Assembly (NCBI GenBank): GCA_018817245.1
Contig: JAHIUG010000106.1
Coordinates: 1 to 9,606, forward strand
Direction of reading: 5' to 3'
Source: Patescibacteria group bacterium
Lineage (GTDB): Bacteria; Patescibacteriota; Patescibacteriia; 2-12-FULL-60-25
Length of the DNA stretch: 9,606 nt
The notes beneath the pieces are model-generated. The model searched no databases. It saw nothing but the letters and a program-made list of their open reading frames with translations, and had not been told where the DNA came from. This document shows positions 1 through 5,202 of this stretch, one piece after another. Each line of letters starts with the position of its first letter. The stretch's first letter is position 1. Both the position numbers and the translations under genes were made by a program.

Positions 1-117
1 AAATTTATTTTCAATTCTTGCCCCCAATATGTAACGTGCTGTTTTAGGAATATGAGGAACAATATCCATCCAAAGCAAATATCCCTCTTTGATTTTATTG
101 AGGATCGAGGCGTTATC
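1..117 (-). CDS. avd: Avd-like DGR accessory protein, N-terminal fragment (runs off left edge)
   Basis: The minus strand reads 39 codons in this frame from 117 down to the window edge, including KIKEGYLLWMDIVPHIPKT and ARYILGARIENKF. The pattern LLW-x5-PHIPKTxRYxLGxRIxxxF is typical of the first helices of Avd, the small four-helix-bundle protein that binds the DGR reverse transcriptase and is needed for mutagenic cDNA synthesis and retrohoming. This is family knowledge applied by eye. The gene lies head-to-head with the RT gene at 89-1153, and the C-terminal part is outside the window. Oddity: the frame stays open through the (GA)n tract to a stop at 157-159, yet has no ATG, GTG or TTG upstream of the conserved helix; the only candidates are a TTG and an ATG inside GYLLWM. 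The start is therefore missing, frameshifted, or hidden by an error in the repeat. Confidence 0.72.
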
Positions 118-1153
118 GAGAGAGAGAGAGAGAGAGAGAGAGAGTACGAAGCTGCGTCATAAATATGATGATATCATTTCTGTGGAAAATCTGCTTGTCT
201 CGTGGAATGAATTTTTACGTGGAAAAAGGAAACGAAAAGATGTCGCCATCTTCTTTCTGCATTTCACAGATAATATTTTAGCTCTGCATCAAGAATTAAA
301 GGATAAAACATACTGTCATGGTTCTTATTACCCATTCAAAATCAACGATCCAAAACCTCGCGACATACACAAGGCCGAAGTTCGAGATCGGCTGGTCCAC
401 CATACCGTTCACAGAATTTTATATCCGTACTTCGATCGGAAGTTCATCCATGACTCCTACTCCTGCCGCTTGGAAAAAGGTACTCATCGCGCCATAAATC
501 GCTTGAGGACTACTTCCCAAAAAGTATCACGCAACCACACGCAAACCGTTTGGATCCTAAAATGTGATATTAGAAAATTTTTCGCTAACATCGATCACTT
601 AATATTAAAAAAGATCTTAGAGCGGCATATTTCTGATACGAATATCCTTTGGCTTTTAAATCAAATTATTAATAGCTTTCACACAAAAGGGAAACCGGGA
701 GTCGGTCTGCCGCTTGGCAATTTAACCAGCCAACTATTCGTAAACATTTACATGAACGAATTCGACCAATTCATAAAGCGAAATCTTAAAGTGAAATATT
801 ATATGCGTTATGCTGATGATTTTATCATTTTGCATCAGAGTCGATCGTATCTGAAAGAACTCATCGCTAAAATAGATATATTTCTTAAGAGTCGTCTGAG
901 TCTAACGCTCAACCCAAATAAAGTATTTATCAAAACTCTAGCATCCGGCGTTGACTTCCTCGGCTGGATTCACTTCCCGCACCATCGTGTGCTGAGAACA
1001 GCGACAAAGCGACGGATGATCAAGAAATTGGTACAAAGTCAATCAGAACAAAGCGTGGCTTCGTATATGGGATTGTTGGGTCATGGTGACACTTATAAGC
1101 TCAAACGAAAAATATTTTGCAGCGATCCCGCTACGCGGGGAAAGCATACCTAA
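89..1153 (+). CDS. DGR-type reverse transcriptase
   Basis: This is an RNA-dependent DNA polymerase of the diversity-generating retroelement group. It copies template-repeat RNA with errors at adenines so the cDNA can overwrite a variable repeat. Numbered from the TTG at 89: an early KYDDIISVENLL segment typical of DGR RTs (residues 26-36); RDRLVHHTVHRILYPYFD and FIHDSYSCRLEKGTHRA (about 99-134); motif A LKCDIRKFFANID (158-169); motif B GLPLGNLTSQ (206-215), with the SQ ending seen in DGR RTs; catalytic YADD (241-244); FLGW (290-293); and a closing SYMGLLGHGDTYKLKRKI thumb segment. The length fits the family. Residues 9-18 come from the GA microsatellite, so the true start is uncertain; TTG 89 is merely the first in-frame option and GTG 182 is another. 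The last dozen residues (CSDPATRGKHT) come from a small hairpin (1127-1139) and look acquired. It converges with the target gene at 1209-3053. Confidence 0.9.
   Translation: MILLRIEALSRERERERESTKLRHKYDDIISVENLLVSWNEFLRGKRKRKDVAIFFLHFTDNILALHQELKDKTYCHGSYYPFKINDPKPRDIHKAEVRDRLVHHTVHRILYPYFDRKFIHDSYSCRLEKGTHRAINRLRTTSQKVSRNHTQTVWILKCDIRKFFANIDHLILKKILERHISDTNILWLLNQIINSFHTKGKPGVGLPLGNLTSQLFVNIYMNEFDQFIKRNLKVKYYMRYADDFIILHQSRSYLKELIAKIDIFLKSRLSLTLNPNKVFIKTLASGVDFLGWIHFPHHRVLRTATKRRMIKKLVQSQSEQSVASYMGLLGHGDTYKLKRKIFCSDPATRGKHT
118..144. repeat. (GA)13 microsatellite at the avd/RT junction
   Basis: Twenty-seven bases of uninterrupted alternating G and A separate the Avd-like coding sequence (minus) from the RT coding sequence (plus). 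In the RT frame it reads as an ArgGlu repeat; in the Avd frame as LeuSer. Neither belongs to the conserved domains. Adding one GA unit (or removing two) would place the plus-strand ATG at 52 in frame with RT and the minus-strand ATG at 158-160 in frame with Avd. Slipped-strand switching and an assembly error are both possible. Confidence 0.9.
1126..1140. repeat. GC-rich hairpin at the 3' end of the RT gene
   Basis: CCCGC (1127-1131), loop TAC, GCGGG (1135-1139), plus a T-G pair outside. It encodes part of the non-conserved RT tail. It lies about 70 bases past the 3' end of the target gene on the minus strand. No T-run follows on either strand, so it is not a classical terminator. It resembles the short mobile hairpins scattered through CPR genomes. 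Confidence 0.5.
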
Positions 1154-1205
1154 GGGTCAAAGTATCTAAGTGTCTAAGGGTCAAAAAGAAACAAAGGGTT
1201 AAAGA
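1150..1205. repeat. Octamer array 1 (8-nt period)
   Basis: Seven successive 8-mers: CTAAGGGT, CAAAGTAT, CTAAGTGT, CTAAGGGT, CAAAAAGA, AACAAAGG, GTTAAAGA. On the minus strand the clearest units read as GACCCTTA-type octamers. The array begins at the RT stop codon and fills the 55-base gap between the convergent RT and target genes. It is related in period and base pattern to the arrays at 5043-5118 and 9425-9504. Confidence 0.65.
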
Positions 1206-1208
1206 ATC

Positions 1209-3053
1209 TCACTTGCGGAGTCGGAAAACGATTCGGTTGTGAGCAGACCATCGACCCGTGGGCCCAGCCCAGTCGAAGTCCAGCCACAATCCGTCTGCAC
1301 CGCGCCGCACGAAGAAGACGCCCGGACTGCCATCGGCACCGGTAATTTGTTTCATGGCAATGGAATACCAGTCTCCTAATGCTTGTTCAGTGTATTTAAG
1401 TCTTAGGTGTGGTCCGACTTCTGCAGGGCAAAGTTCCAGGCCCAGTTCTTCTGCTTTTTTGTAGAGTTCATCTGTTGTGTGTACTTGATCGTCGTTAAAG
1501 ATATTTTGAACTGTAAGCTGAACCAAATCGGCTTGTTCGGATTGTTTTTCAGTTGTGAAATCAAGGCTTCGCATCATGTGAAGTACAGAGTCGCTAATCT
1601 TCATGCCAGCTTGTTCTATGGCCTTTTCAAGCTGCCTTTCTGTCTGACCACCAATCTCAAGTGTCTGCCGGGTAATCTTGCCTTCTGGGAATGAGGTATA
1701 GATGTGATCGAGGTGACTTAAGGTTTTGAAAATATCTTTGAAGAGTGGGCCTATATAGGCTTTGGTGTTTTCTTTGATATCTTCTTGCTTCCAGGCGATT
1801 TCTTGAGGTTTACATTTTAGAACAATAGGTGCGTCTTCTTTGAGGTTACGTTGGTCTCGTACTTCTTTGATGCGCGGATCTCTTTCGTAGCCGAAACCAT
1901 GGATTGGAGAATTGATCTCATAAAGGAAGATGAGTTCATCTTTTGTGAGTTTTTGTCCTTGTTTAGTTTTGTTTTCAATTGTGGTGAGAAGCTTCATGTC
2001 TGAAGATTTCTTTTTGTATTTTTCACCTTCCCCACCAAAATCTTTAAGTTTTTCGTTTAATGTATCTGTATCAGCAATATAAGGATCCATGTTTTGTTGG
2101 TGAGCGATTCCTCTGACTTCTGCGATACTATTTTCTTGCATGCGAATGGCCATTCTCGGAACAGTAGGTTTGCCTTGTTTGTCGTATGAGTAGTAAACAT
2201 AGAAGTCACCTGTCTGAAGCTGAGACTTTGCTGTGGATTCAGCTGCTGTGCACCAACCCGTACCATGACCCTGCAAAGATTTGACGAGCGGCATATGATC
2301 TGAGTTTTGGTCGTATTTAACCCATTCGCCGTCAGTGATTAGAAGTTCGTGCTCTTCAGCCGGTGTGACTTTTTCTATAGCCCAAGCATAGAGTTTGCCG
2401 AAGTTGGCACCTTGCAGAAGTTTTTTGAATTCCGGATCTTCGGCTTCAGCTTGGATGTCTTTTTGCTCTGTCTTTTTAATAACCGAATCTACTACGTATG
2501 CCAAAGCTTCTCTGCTTAGGTCAGGAAATGGTGCTACTGTGTCTTTCTTTCTTTTTGAGAATGCTTGTTTCTCTTTATCAAAAGTTGAAAGCTTAAGCAT
2601 TCCATTCCATGCCCAATACTTAGCCCACATTGGGTAGCTGTCTGAATCAGGATCTGTGAAGTAGTCTATCCAGTTGTCTAAGGTTGATTCTTGGTCGCTT
2701 TTGATCACCTCTGTTAATTGATCACGTATTTCTTCTGTAATCTCAATATCACCGTGTCCTTGTTCACGAGCTAATCTTTTTTGAGTTTCAAAATAACTTT
2801 CCGGAATATCTTCCGGCTTTATTACGTTTTGTTTGTGATAGTAGTTCTTGATTCGCTCTAATACTCTGGGATCATCTCTGTGTCCCATGTGAGTTTGTTT
2901 TATAACTTCCAGCCAATCAGTAATCTTTTCCACGGGCTTATCCGAGAACCCCTCTCCTTTTCTTTTTTTTCTAGCCTGCTCATGCTCAACCGGCTTAGAG
3001 GTATGAAGTTTGGATTCTCTTTTATTTAAAAATTGTTCGCCGAATTGGGGCAT
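1209..3053 (-). CDS. DGR target protein with PcfJ-like segment and C-terminal variable lectin-type domain
   Basis: This 614-residue protein has no signal peptide or membrane segment, so it is probably cytoplasmic. Residues 1-40 are basic and disordered-looking. Residues 43-195 are a helical block (TDWLEVIKQTH, ESYFETQKRLAREQGHG, YPMWAKYWAWNGMLKL, REALAYVVDSVIKK) that I recall from other CPR DGR targets but cannot name. Residues 258-326 (GHGTGWCTAAES, FYVYYSYDKQGKP, EVRGIAHQQN) resemble the C-V/C-T catalytic-looking core of PcfJ-type proteins; this is a tentative call. Residues 527-614 form the DGR target domain: ELYKKAEELGLELCPAEVGP, then GVFFVRRGADGLWLDFDWAG, ending NRIVFRLRK. Such C-type-lectin-fold domains display hypervariable residues for ligand binding. 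The ATG at 3053 follows a TTTCGTAGACC-like repeat. The gene converges on the RT, 55 bases apart. Its 3' end is visibly richer in GC than the rest of the gene. Confidence 0.85.
   Translation of the reverse strand: MPQFGEQFLNKRESKLHTSKPVEHEQARKKRKGEGFSDKPVEKITDWLEVIKQTHMGHRDDPRVLERIKNYYHKQNVIKPEDIPESYFETQKRLAREQGHGDIEITEEIRDQLTEVIKSDQESTLDNWIDYFTDPDSDSYPMWAKYWAWNGMLKLSTFDKEKQAFSKRKKDTVAPFPDLSREALAYVVDSVIKKTEQKDIQAEAEDPEFKKLLQGANFGKLYAWAIEKVTPAEEHELLITDGEWVKYDQNSDHMPLVKSLQGHGTGWCTAAESTAKSQLQTGDFYVYYSYDKQGKPTVPRMAIRMQENSIAEVRGIAHQQNMDPYIADTDTLNEKLKDFGGEGEKYKKKSSDMKLLTTIENKTKQGQKLTKDELIFLYEINSPIHGFGYERDPRIKEVRDQRNLKEDAPIVLKCKPQEIAWKQEDIKENTKAYIGPLFKDIFKTLSHLDHIYTSFPEGKITRQTLEIGGQTERQLEKAIEQAGMKISDSVLHMMRSLDFTTEKQSEQADLVQLTVQNIFNDDQVHTTDELYKKAEELGLELCPAEVGPHLRLKYTEQALGDWYSIAMKQITGADGSPGVFFVRRGADGLWLDFDWAGPTGRWSAHNRIVFRLRK
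1212..1322 (-). other. Probable DGR variable repeat (VR) at 3' end of target gene
   Basis: Codons 578-614 encode GVFFVRRGADGLWLDFDWAG followed by PTGRWSAHNRIVFRLRK. In DGR targets the variable repeat lies at the extreme 3' end, and residues specified by AAY codons in the template differ in the target. D591, F592, D593, G600, S603 and H604 sit where template asparagines would be expected, while N605, R606 and the FRLRK end look like fixed framework. The boundary on the 5' side is a guess, because the template repeat needed to define it is not in the window. Confidence 0.7.
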
Positions 3054-3056
3054 ATT

Positions 3057-3105
3057 GGTCTACGAAAATACGAATTAACGCAAAATATACGAATTACGAA
3101 TATTC
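3057..3105 (-). repeat. Dispersed TTCGTA-type repeat upstream of the target gene
   Basis: Read on the minus strand, several ATTCGTA motifs end in TTTCGTAGACC, four bases before the target ATG. It matches the last part of the repeats at 4289-4347 and 7509-7567 but lacks the GC-rich palindrome. Its position fits a 5' untranslated or promoter-proximal element for the target gene. No convincing sigma-70 promoter was found within it. Confidence 0.55.
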
Positions 3106-3160
3106 TGTTGTTGGATTTTCTCTTATTAGCGGGTTTTGCGCAACACGACTACACTACTAA

Positions 3161-3186
3161 AACATTCTCATATTCTTGAGAATGTT
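3161..3186 (-). terminator. Perfect 10-bp hairpin, likely terminator of the LysM-like gene
   Basis: AACATTCTCA, loop TATTCT, TGAGAATGTT. On the minus strand the stem ends in TGTTTT followed by AGTAG, a short U-run. It lies 25 bases past the stop of the gene at 3212-3652 and upstream of the target gene at 3053, so it would separate the two transcripts. The stem is AU-rich, so efficiency is uncertain, and an operator for the target gene is an alternative. Confidence 0.5.
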
Positions 3187-3211
3187 AGAATTTTGTTCAA
3201 GGCATCAAAAA

Positions 3212-3652
3212 TTACGACTCAACTAATTGAATTGTAAATCCAGCTGGTAATTCTCGATGATCAAATTGTCCGCCCGTTATTCCCCATTCCGGTATATTTA
3301 TTGAATTTGCTTGCGCTATTTCAGTAACTGCATCGATTATTTCCTGATTAGTGGCATTTGGATTAAGGCTTTCAGCTAAAGACCATAAGCTCTGTCCGGC
3401 GCCCAAGGTAACGGATTTAACTTCAGATTTACGCTCCATTATTTCCTGCTCCAAAACGCCTTTTATCTGAGAAACATCTGCGGCTACTGCGTAATTCGTA
3501 CTAATATCCAATATTCTAAAAGGTGTTTCTGTGTGATTTGGCAGTGTTTGGGACAAAAATCCGAAAGTACCAAGTGAAAAAAGAGCTACGCCGAAAACAG
3601 CGATTAAAAATGCTGATAAATGAAACTTATTGCCTTGAATAATCCCGTGCAT
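3212..3652 (-). CDS. Membrane-anchored LysM-like protein
   Basis: A 146-residue protein with an N-terminal hydrophobic segment (about residues 11-33, HLSAFLIAVFGVALFSLGTF), preceded by a short head with one Lys and two His. This fits a single-pass anchor with the rest outside the membrane. After a linker (34-78), residues 79-143 resemble a LysM fold: SVTLGAGQSLWSLAESLNP, then an inserted helix, AQANSINIPEWGI and a closing PAGFTIQL. LysM domains bind N-acetylglucosamine polymers such as peptidoglycan, so a cell-wall-associated role is likely but inferred. ATG 3652 is preceded by AGATAGGT, a weak ribosome-binding site only a few bases away. The gene is transcribed divergently from rpsO; the shared gap is 3653-3896. 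It may be co-oriented with the DGR target but is separated from it by a terminator-like hairpin. Confidence 0.65.
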   Translation of the reverse strand: MHGIIQGNKFHLSAFLIAVFGVALFSLGTFGFLSQTLPNHTETPFRILDISTNYAVAADVSQIKGVLEQEIMERKSEVKSVTLGAGQSLWSLAESLNPNATNQEIIDAVTEIAQANSINIPEWGITGGQFDHRELPAGFTIQLVES

Positions 3653-3781
3653 ACCTATCTTTATAATAACCTATTATTCGCTTTAACGATTTATTGGCTT
3701 GTTTTAGTAAAAAAAATAGTTAAATTTCGACAAAACACTTCTATATATATGTTAACTATCTGTGAATAACTCAAATAAGGG

Positions 3782-3810
3782 TTGCCACAATACCCTTTAT
3801 TTGCTAATAT
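3782..3810 (+). promoter_or_regulatory. Sigma-70-type promoter of rpsO
   Basis: A -35 box TTGCCA (3782-3787) and a -10 box TAATAT (3805-3810) are separated by exactly 17 bases. Transcription would start near 3817, giving an 80-nt leader ahead of the rpsO ATG at 3897. A TTATTCACA match to the DnaA-box consensus lies just upstream on the minus strand (3761-3769), of unknown meaning. Confidence 0.6.
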
Positions 3811-3830
3811 CCCCTCACTAATTCAATGCG

Positions 3831-3887
3831 TTCGTACGGTTCCAAAAAGATACTGTGCGAAACGTGGACACTCCGGTATTGCCGGAG
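3831..3887 (+). promoter_or_regulatory. Structured rpsO leader; hairpin covers the ribosome-binding site
   Basis: Two stems follow each other in the predicted leader. Stem 1: TTCGTACGGT (3831-3840) with ACTGTGCGAA (3852-3861), ten pairs including two G-U, loop of 11. Stem 2: CTCCGG (3871-3876), loop TATTG, CCGGAG (3882-3887). The last four bases of stem 2, GGAG, are the only Shine-Dalgarno candidate for rpsO and lie nine bases before its ATG. S15 represses its own mRNA in several bacteria through unrelated leader structures, so translational autoregulation is a reasonable inference here. Confidence 0.6.
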
Positions 3888-3896
3888 AATAAAAAT

Positions 3897-4157
3897 ATGT
3901 TAGATCCTAAGAAAAAGAAGCGCATAATTGAAAAATTTAAGATTCATCCTACAGATACCGGTTCGCCGCAAGTACAGATCGCTATATTAACGACAGAGAT
4001 CAAAGATCTGACCGAACACTTGAGAGGCCATAAAAAGGACCACTCATCTCGCAGGGGTCTGATTAAAAAGGTTGGAGAGCGCCGTCGTTTAATGAAGTAC
4101 TTGAAGCGCGAAGATCCAAAGTCTTACGACAACCTAATGGCGAATTTGAAATTGTAA
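3897..4157 (+). CDS. rpsO: 30S ribosomal protein S15
   Basis: This 86-residue protein matches S15 over its whole length: KKKRIIEKFKIHPTDTGSPQVQIAILT, then HLRGHKKDHSSRRGLIKKVGERRRLMKYLKREDP. The TGSPQVQ and HKKDHSSRRGL segments are the 16S rRNA-contacting signatures; S15 binds the central-domain three-way junction early in 30S assembly. The start is set at ATG 3897 because S15 proteins begin here (MLDPKKKK) and GGAG lies nine bases upstream. The frame extends further 5' to 3855, but that stretch encodes the leader hairpin. The gene has its own promoter at 3782-3810 and a strong terminator at 4183-4205. rpsO next to pnp is a widely conserved order, here with a NYN gene between them. Confidence 0.97.
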   Translation: MLDPKKKKRIIEKFKIHPTDTGSPQVQIAILTTEIKDLTEHLRGHKKDHSSRRGLIKKVGERRRLMKYLKREDPKSYDNLMANLKL

Positions 4158-4177
4158 CCTGCCTGCCGGCAGGCAGG
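4158..4177. repeat. 20-nt perfect palindrome (copy 1)
   Basis: CCTGCCTGCCGGCAGGCAGG begins immediately after the rpsO stop codon. Near-identical copies lie at 4314-4333 and 7533-7552. These palindromes are a familiar dispersed hairpin in CPR intergenic DNA (spurious translations give PAYRQAG-like peptides). Here it precedes the true terminator by five bases and may stabilise the mRNA end. Confidence 0.85.
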
Positions 4178-4182
4178 TATTC

Positions 4183-4205
4183 AGCCCCCGCAATGGGGGC
4201 TTTTT
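4183..4205 (+). terminator. Rho-independent terminator of rpsO
   Basis: AGCCCCC (4183-4189), loop GCAAT, GGGGGCT (4195-4201), followed by a U-run (TTTT to 4205). It is a textbook intrinsic terminator 25 bases past the rpsO stop, so the NYN gene needs its own promoter. Confidence 0.93.
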
Positions 4206-4237
4206 ATCAAAAAAACTAATTTTCAATTCCCAAGTCT

Positions 4238-4347
4238 CAATTCTCAAACGTTTGGAAATTGATAACTGTAAGTTGGAAATTGTAAATAATTCGTATGTTT
4301 CGTATAAGATTCGCCTGCCTGCCGGTAGGCAGGTAATTTCGTAGACC
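4238..4347 (+). repeat. Modular dispersed repeat, copy A (with GC-rich palindrome)
   Basis: The modules in order are CAATTCTCAAACGTTTGGAA (4238-4257), a variable AT-rich middle, TTTCGTATAAGATTCG (4298-4313), the palindrome CCTGCCTGCCGGTAGGCAGG (4314-4333), and TAATTTCGTAGACCT. The first two modules recur in inverted orientation at 9346-9361 and 9388-9407. The last three recur at 7509-7567. This repeat fills most of the 297-base gap between rpsO and the NYN start chosen here. Confidence 0.8.
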
Positions 4348-4439
4348 TTTTTACTCTCTTGAATAAATCCCCATTTTCATATACCCTCCAACCGACGATT
4401 GACATTACGCTCAACCGTCTAAAACAAAACCTAATCAGC

Positions 4440-4445
4440 TATAAT
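4440..4445 (+). promoter_or_regulatory. Consensus -10 box just before the NYN gene
   Basis: A perfect TATAAT lies nine bases before ATG 4455. A transcript from it would start about 4452, giving a nearly leaderless mRNA. No good -35 lies 16-18 bases upstream; a perfect TTGACA at 4399-4404 is too far away to pair with it. Confidence 0.35.
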
Positions 4446-4454
4446 GCACATAAT

Positions 4455-5036
4455 ATGATCAAACATCTTGCACAACGCGTCGCAGTACTGGTTGATGCAC
4501 AAAACATGTATCACTCAGCCAAGCATTTACACAATGCCCGATTAAACTTCGGCAAGGCAGTTGAAGACACGGTTGCTAACCGTCCCCTGGTTCGCGCGCT
4601 CGCCTATGTGGCAAAATCCAAAACCGGTGAAGAGACTGCGTTCTTTGAAGCGTTAATCGAGGCAAAGATTGAACCAAAGATAAAAGACGTGCAAGAATTT
4701 ATCTCTGGCGCCAAAAAAGCTGACTGGGATGTGGGTATGGCGATCGACGCTGTTATGCTGGCAGAAAAAGTAGATGTAATAATTCTGATGACTGGTGACG
4801 GAGACTTTGTGCCTCTGATTAAATATCTACACGGACGCGGAGTCATGGTGGAAGTCGTAGCATTTGAAGAATCTACGAATGCTCAGTTAAAAGAAGAGGC
4901 TGATAGTTTTTCTGACCTTTCCTCAAAACCCGAACTTCTTCTTAGATCCGGTCATAAATCAACATCTTCCAAAAAGACAAAAAATAAAAATACAAAATCA
5001 ACAGAAAAAAGAAAAAACGTAAAAATAACTTATTAG
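4455..5036 (+). CDS. NYN-domain (LabA/DUF88-type, PIN-like) ribonuclease
   Basis: This 193-residue protein carries a NYN domain, a PIN-like metal-dependent ribonuclease fold. From ATG 4455: beta-strand RVAVLVDAQNMYHSAK with first Asp D14; KIKDVQEFISGAKKADWDVG and MAIDAV with D90, D92 and D98; then VDVIILMTGDGDFVPLIKYL with D115 and D117. These are the expected acidic metal-binding positions. Residues 165-193 are a Lys/Ser/Thr-rich tail (KKTKNKNTKSTEKRKN), likely disordered and RNA-binding. The frame is open 5' to a TTG at 4359, but NYN proteins normally begin close to the first strand, and the -10 box at 4440 would leave the longer form untranscribed; hence ATG 4455. No Shine-Dalgarno is visible. 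The gene lies between rpsO and pnp, both RNA-related. The substrate is unknown. Confidence 0.87.
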   Translation: MIKHLAQRVAVLVDAQNMYHSAKHLHNARLNFGKAVEDTVANRPLVRALAYVAKSKTGEETAFFEALIEAKIEPKIKDVQEFISGAKKADWDVGMAIDAVMLAEKVDVIILMTGDGDFVPLIKYLHGRGVMVEVVAFEESTNAQLKEEADSFSDLSSKPELLLRSGHKSTSSKKTKNKNTKSTEKRKNVKITY

Positions 5037-5042
5037 TTAACC

Positions 5043-5118
5043 GATGAACTGAGGAACTTAAGAACTGAGGAACGCTCTGAAAAATTGTTCTTTAGTCCCT
5101 AAGTTCTTTAGTCCTTAA
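5043..5118 (+). repeat. Two inverted octamer arrays forming a long hairpin (arrays 2 and 3)
   Basis: Four units GATGAACT, GAGGAACT, TAAGAACT, GAGGAACG (5043-5074) are followed, after a short spacer, by GTTCTTTA, GTCCCTAA, GTTCTTTA, GTCCTTAA (5087-5118). The two arrays are near reverse complements. The arms 5054-5073 and 5087-5106 pair at 18 of 20 positions (two G-U, two A-C mismatches) around a 13-base loop. The hairpin starts 17 bases after the NYN stop. It may terminate or protect the NYN mRNA, though no clean U-run follows. Confidence 0.7.
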
Positions 5119-5123
5119 GTAAA

Positions 5124-5129
5124 TATAAC
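5124..5129 (+). promoter_or_regulatory. Probable -10 box of the pnp promoter
   Basis: TATAAC lies 5-10 bases before the leader hairpin, so a transcript would begin about 5135, almost exactly at the base of that hairpin. The -35 region (about 5100-5106) falls inside the octamer array and is not close to consensus. Confidence 0.4.
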
Positions 5130-5133
5130 GTGG

Positions 5134-5183
5134 CCCAAAGACAAGGAGACCACTTAAGATAATTTTGGTCTTGAGTCTTTGGG
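5134..5183 (+). promoter_or_regulatory. Long leader hairpin upstream of pnp
   Basis: CCCAAAGAC (5134-5142) pairs with GTCTTTGGG (5175-5183), nine perfect pairs. After an internal loop, AGACCA (5147-5152) pairs with TGGTCT (5166-5171), closing a 13-base loop. The structure ends 19 bases before the pnp ATG. In E. coli, RNase III cleaves a leader stem of pnp and PNPase then represses its own synthesis. The same arrangement here suggests analogous control. The analogy rests on position and shape, not on sequence identity. Confidence 0.65.
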
Positions 5184-5202
5184 GACACGCCTAGTTACAA
5201 AT

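Noticed and set aside
1126..1140. Hairpin as the DGR cruciform that follows a VR
   Set aside because: It lies about 70 bases from the VR end, has only a 5-6 bp stem, and looks like a common CPR repeat; the known element lies within a few bases of the VR.
1..1208. Search for the DGR template repeat beside the RT
   Set aside because: I looked for the VR end (CGACTCCGCAAG and neighbours) and an A-rich version of GGATTGTGGCTG on both strands and found no second copy in the window.
3855..3896. 14-residue N-terminal extension of S15
   Set aside because: It encodes the leader hairpin, is not part of S15 in other bacteria, and ATG 3897 has the GGAG site.
4399..4404. Perfect TTGACA as -35 of the NYN promoter
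   Set aside because: The nearest good -10 (4440) is 35 bases away, and nothing resembling a -10 lies at 16-18 bases.
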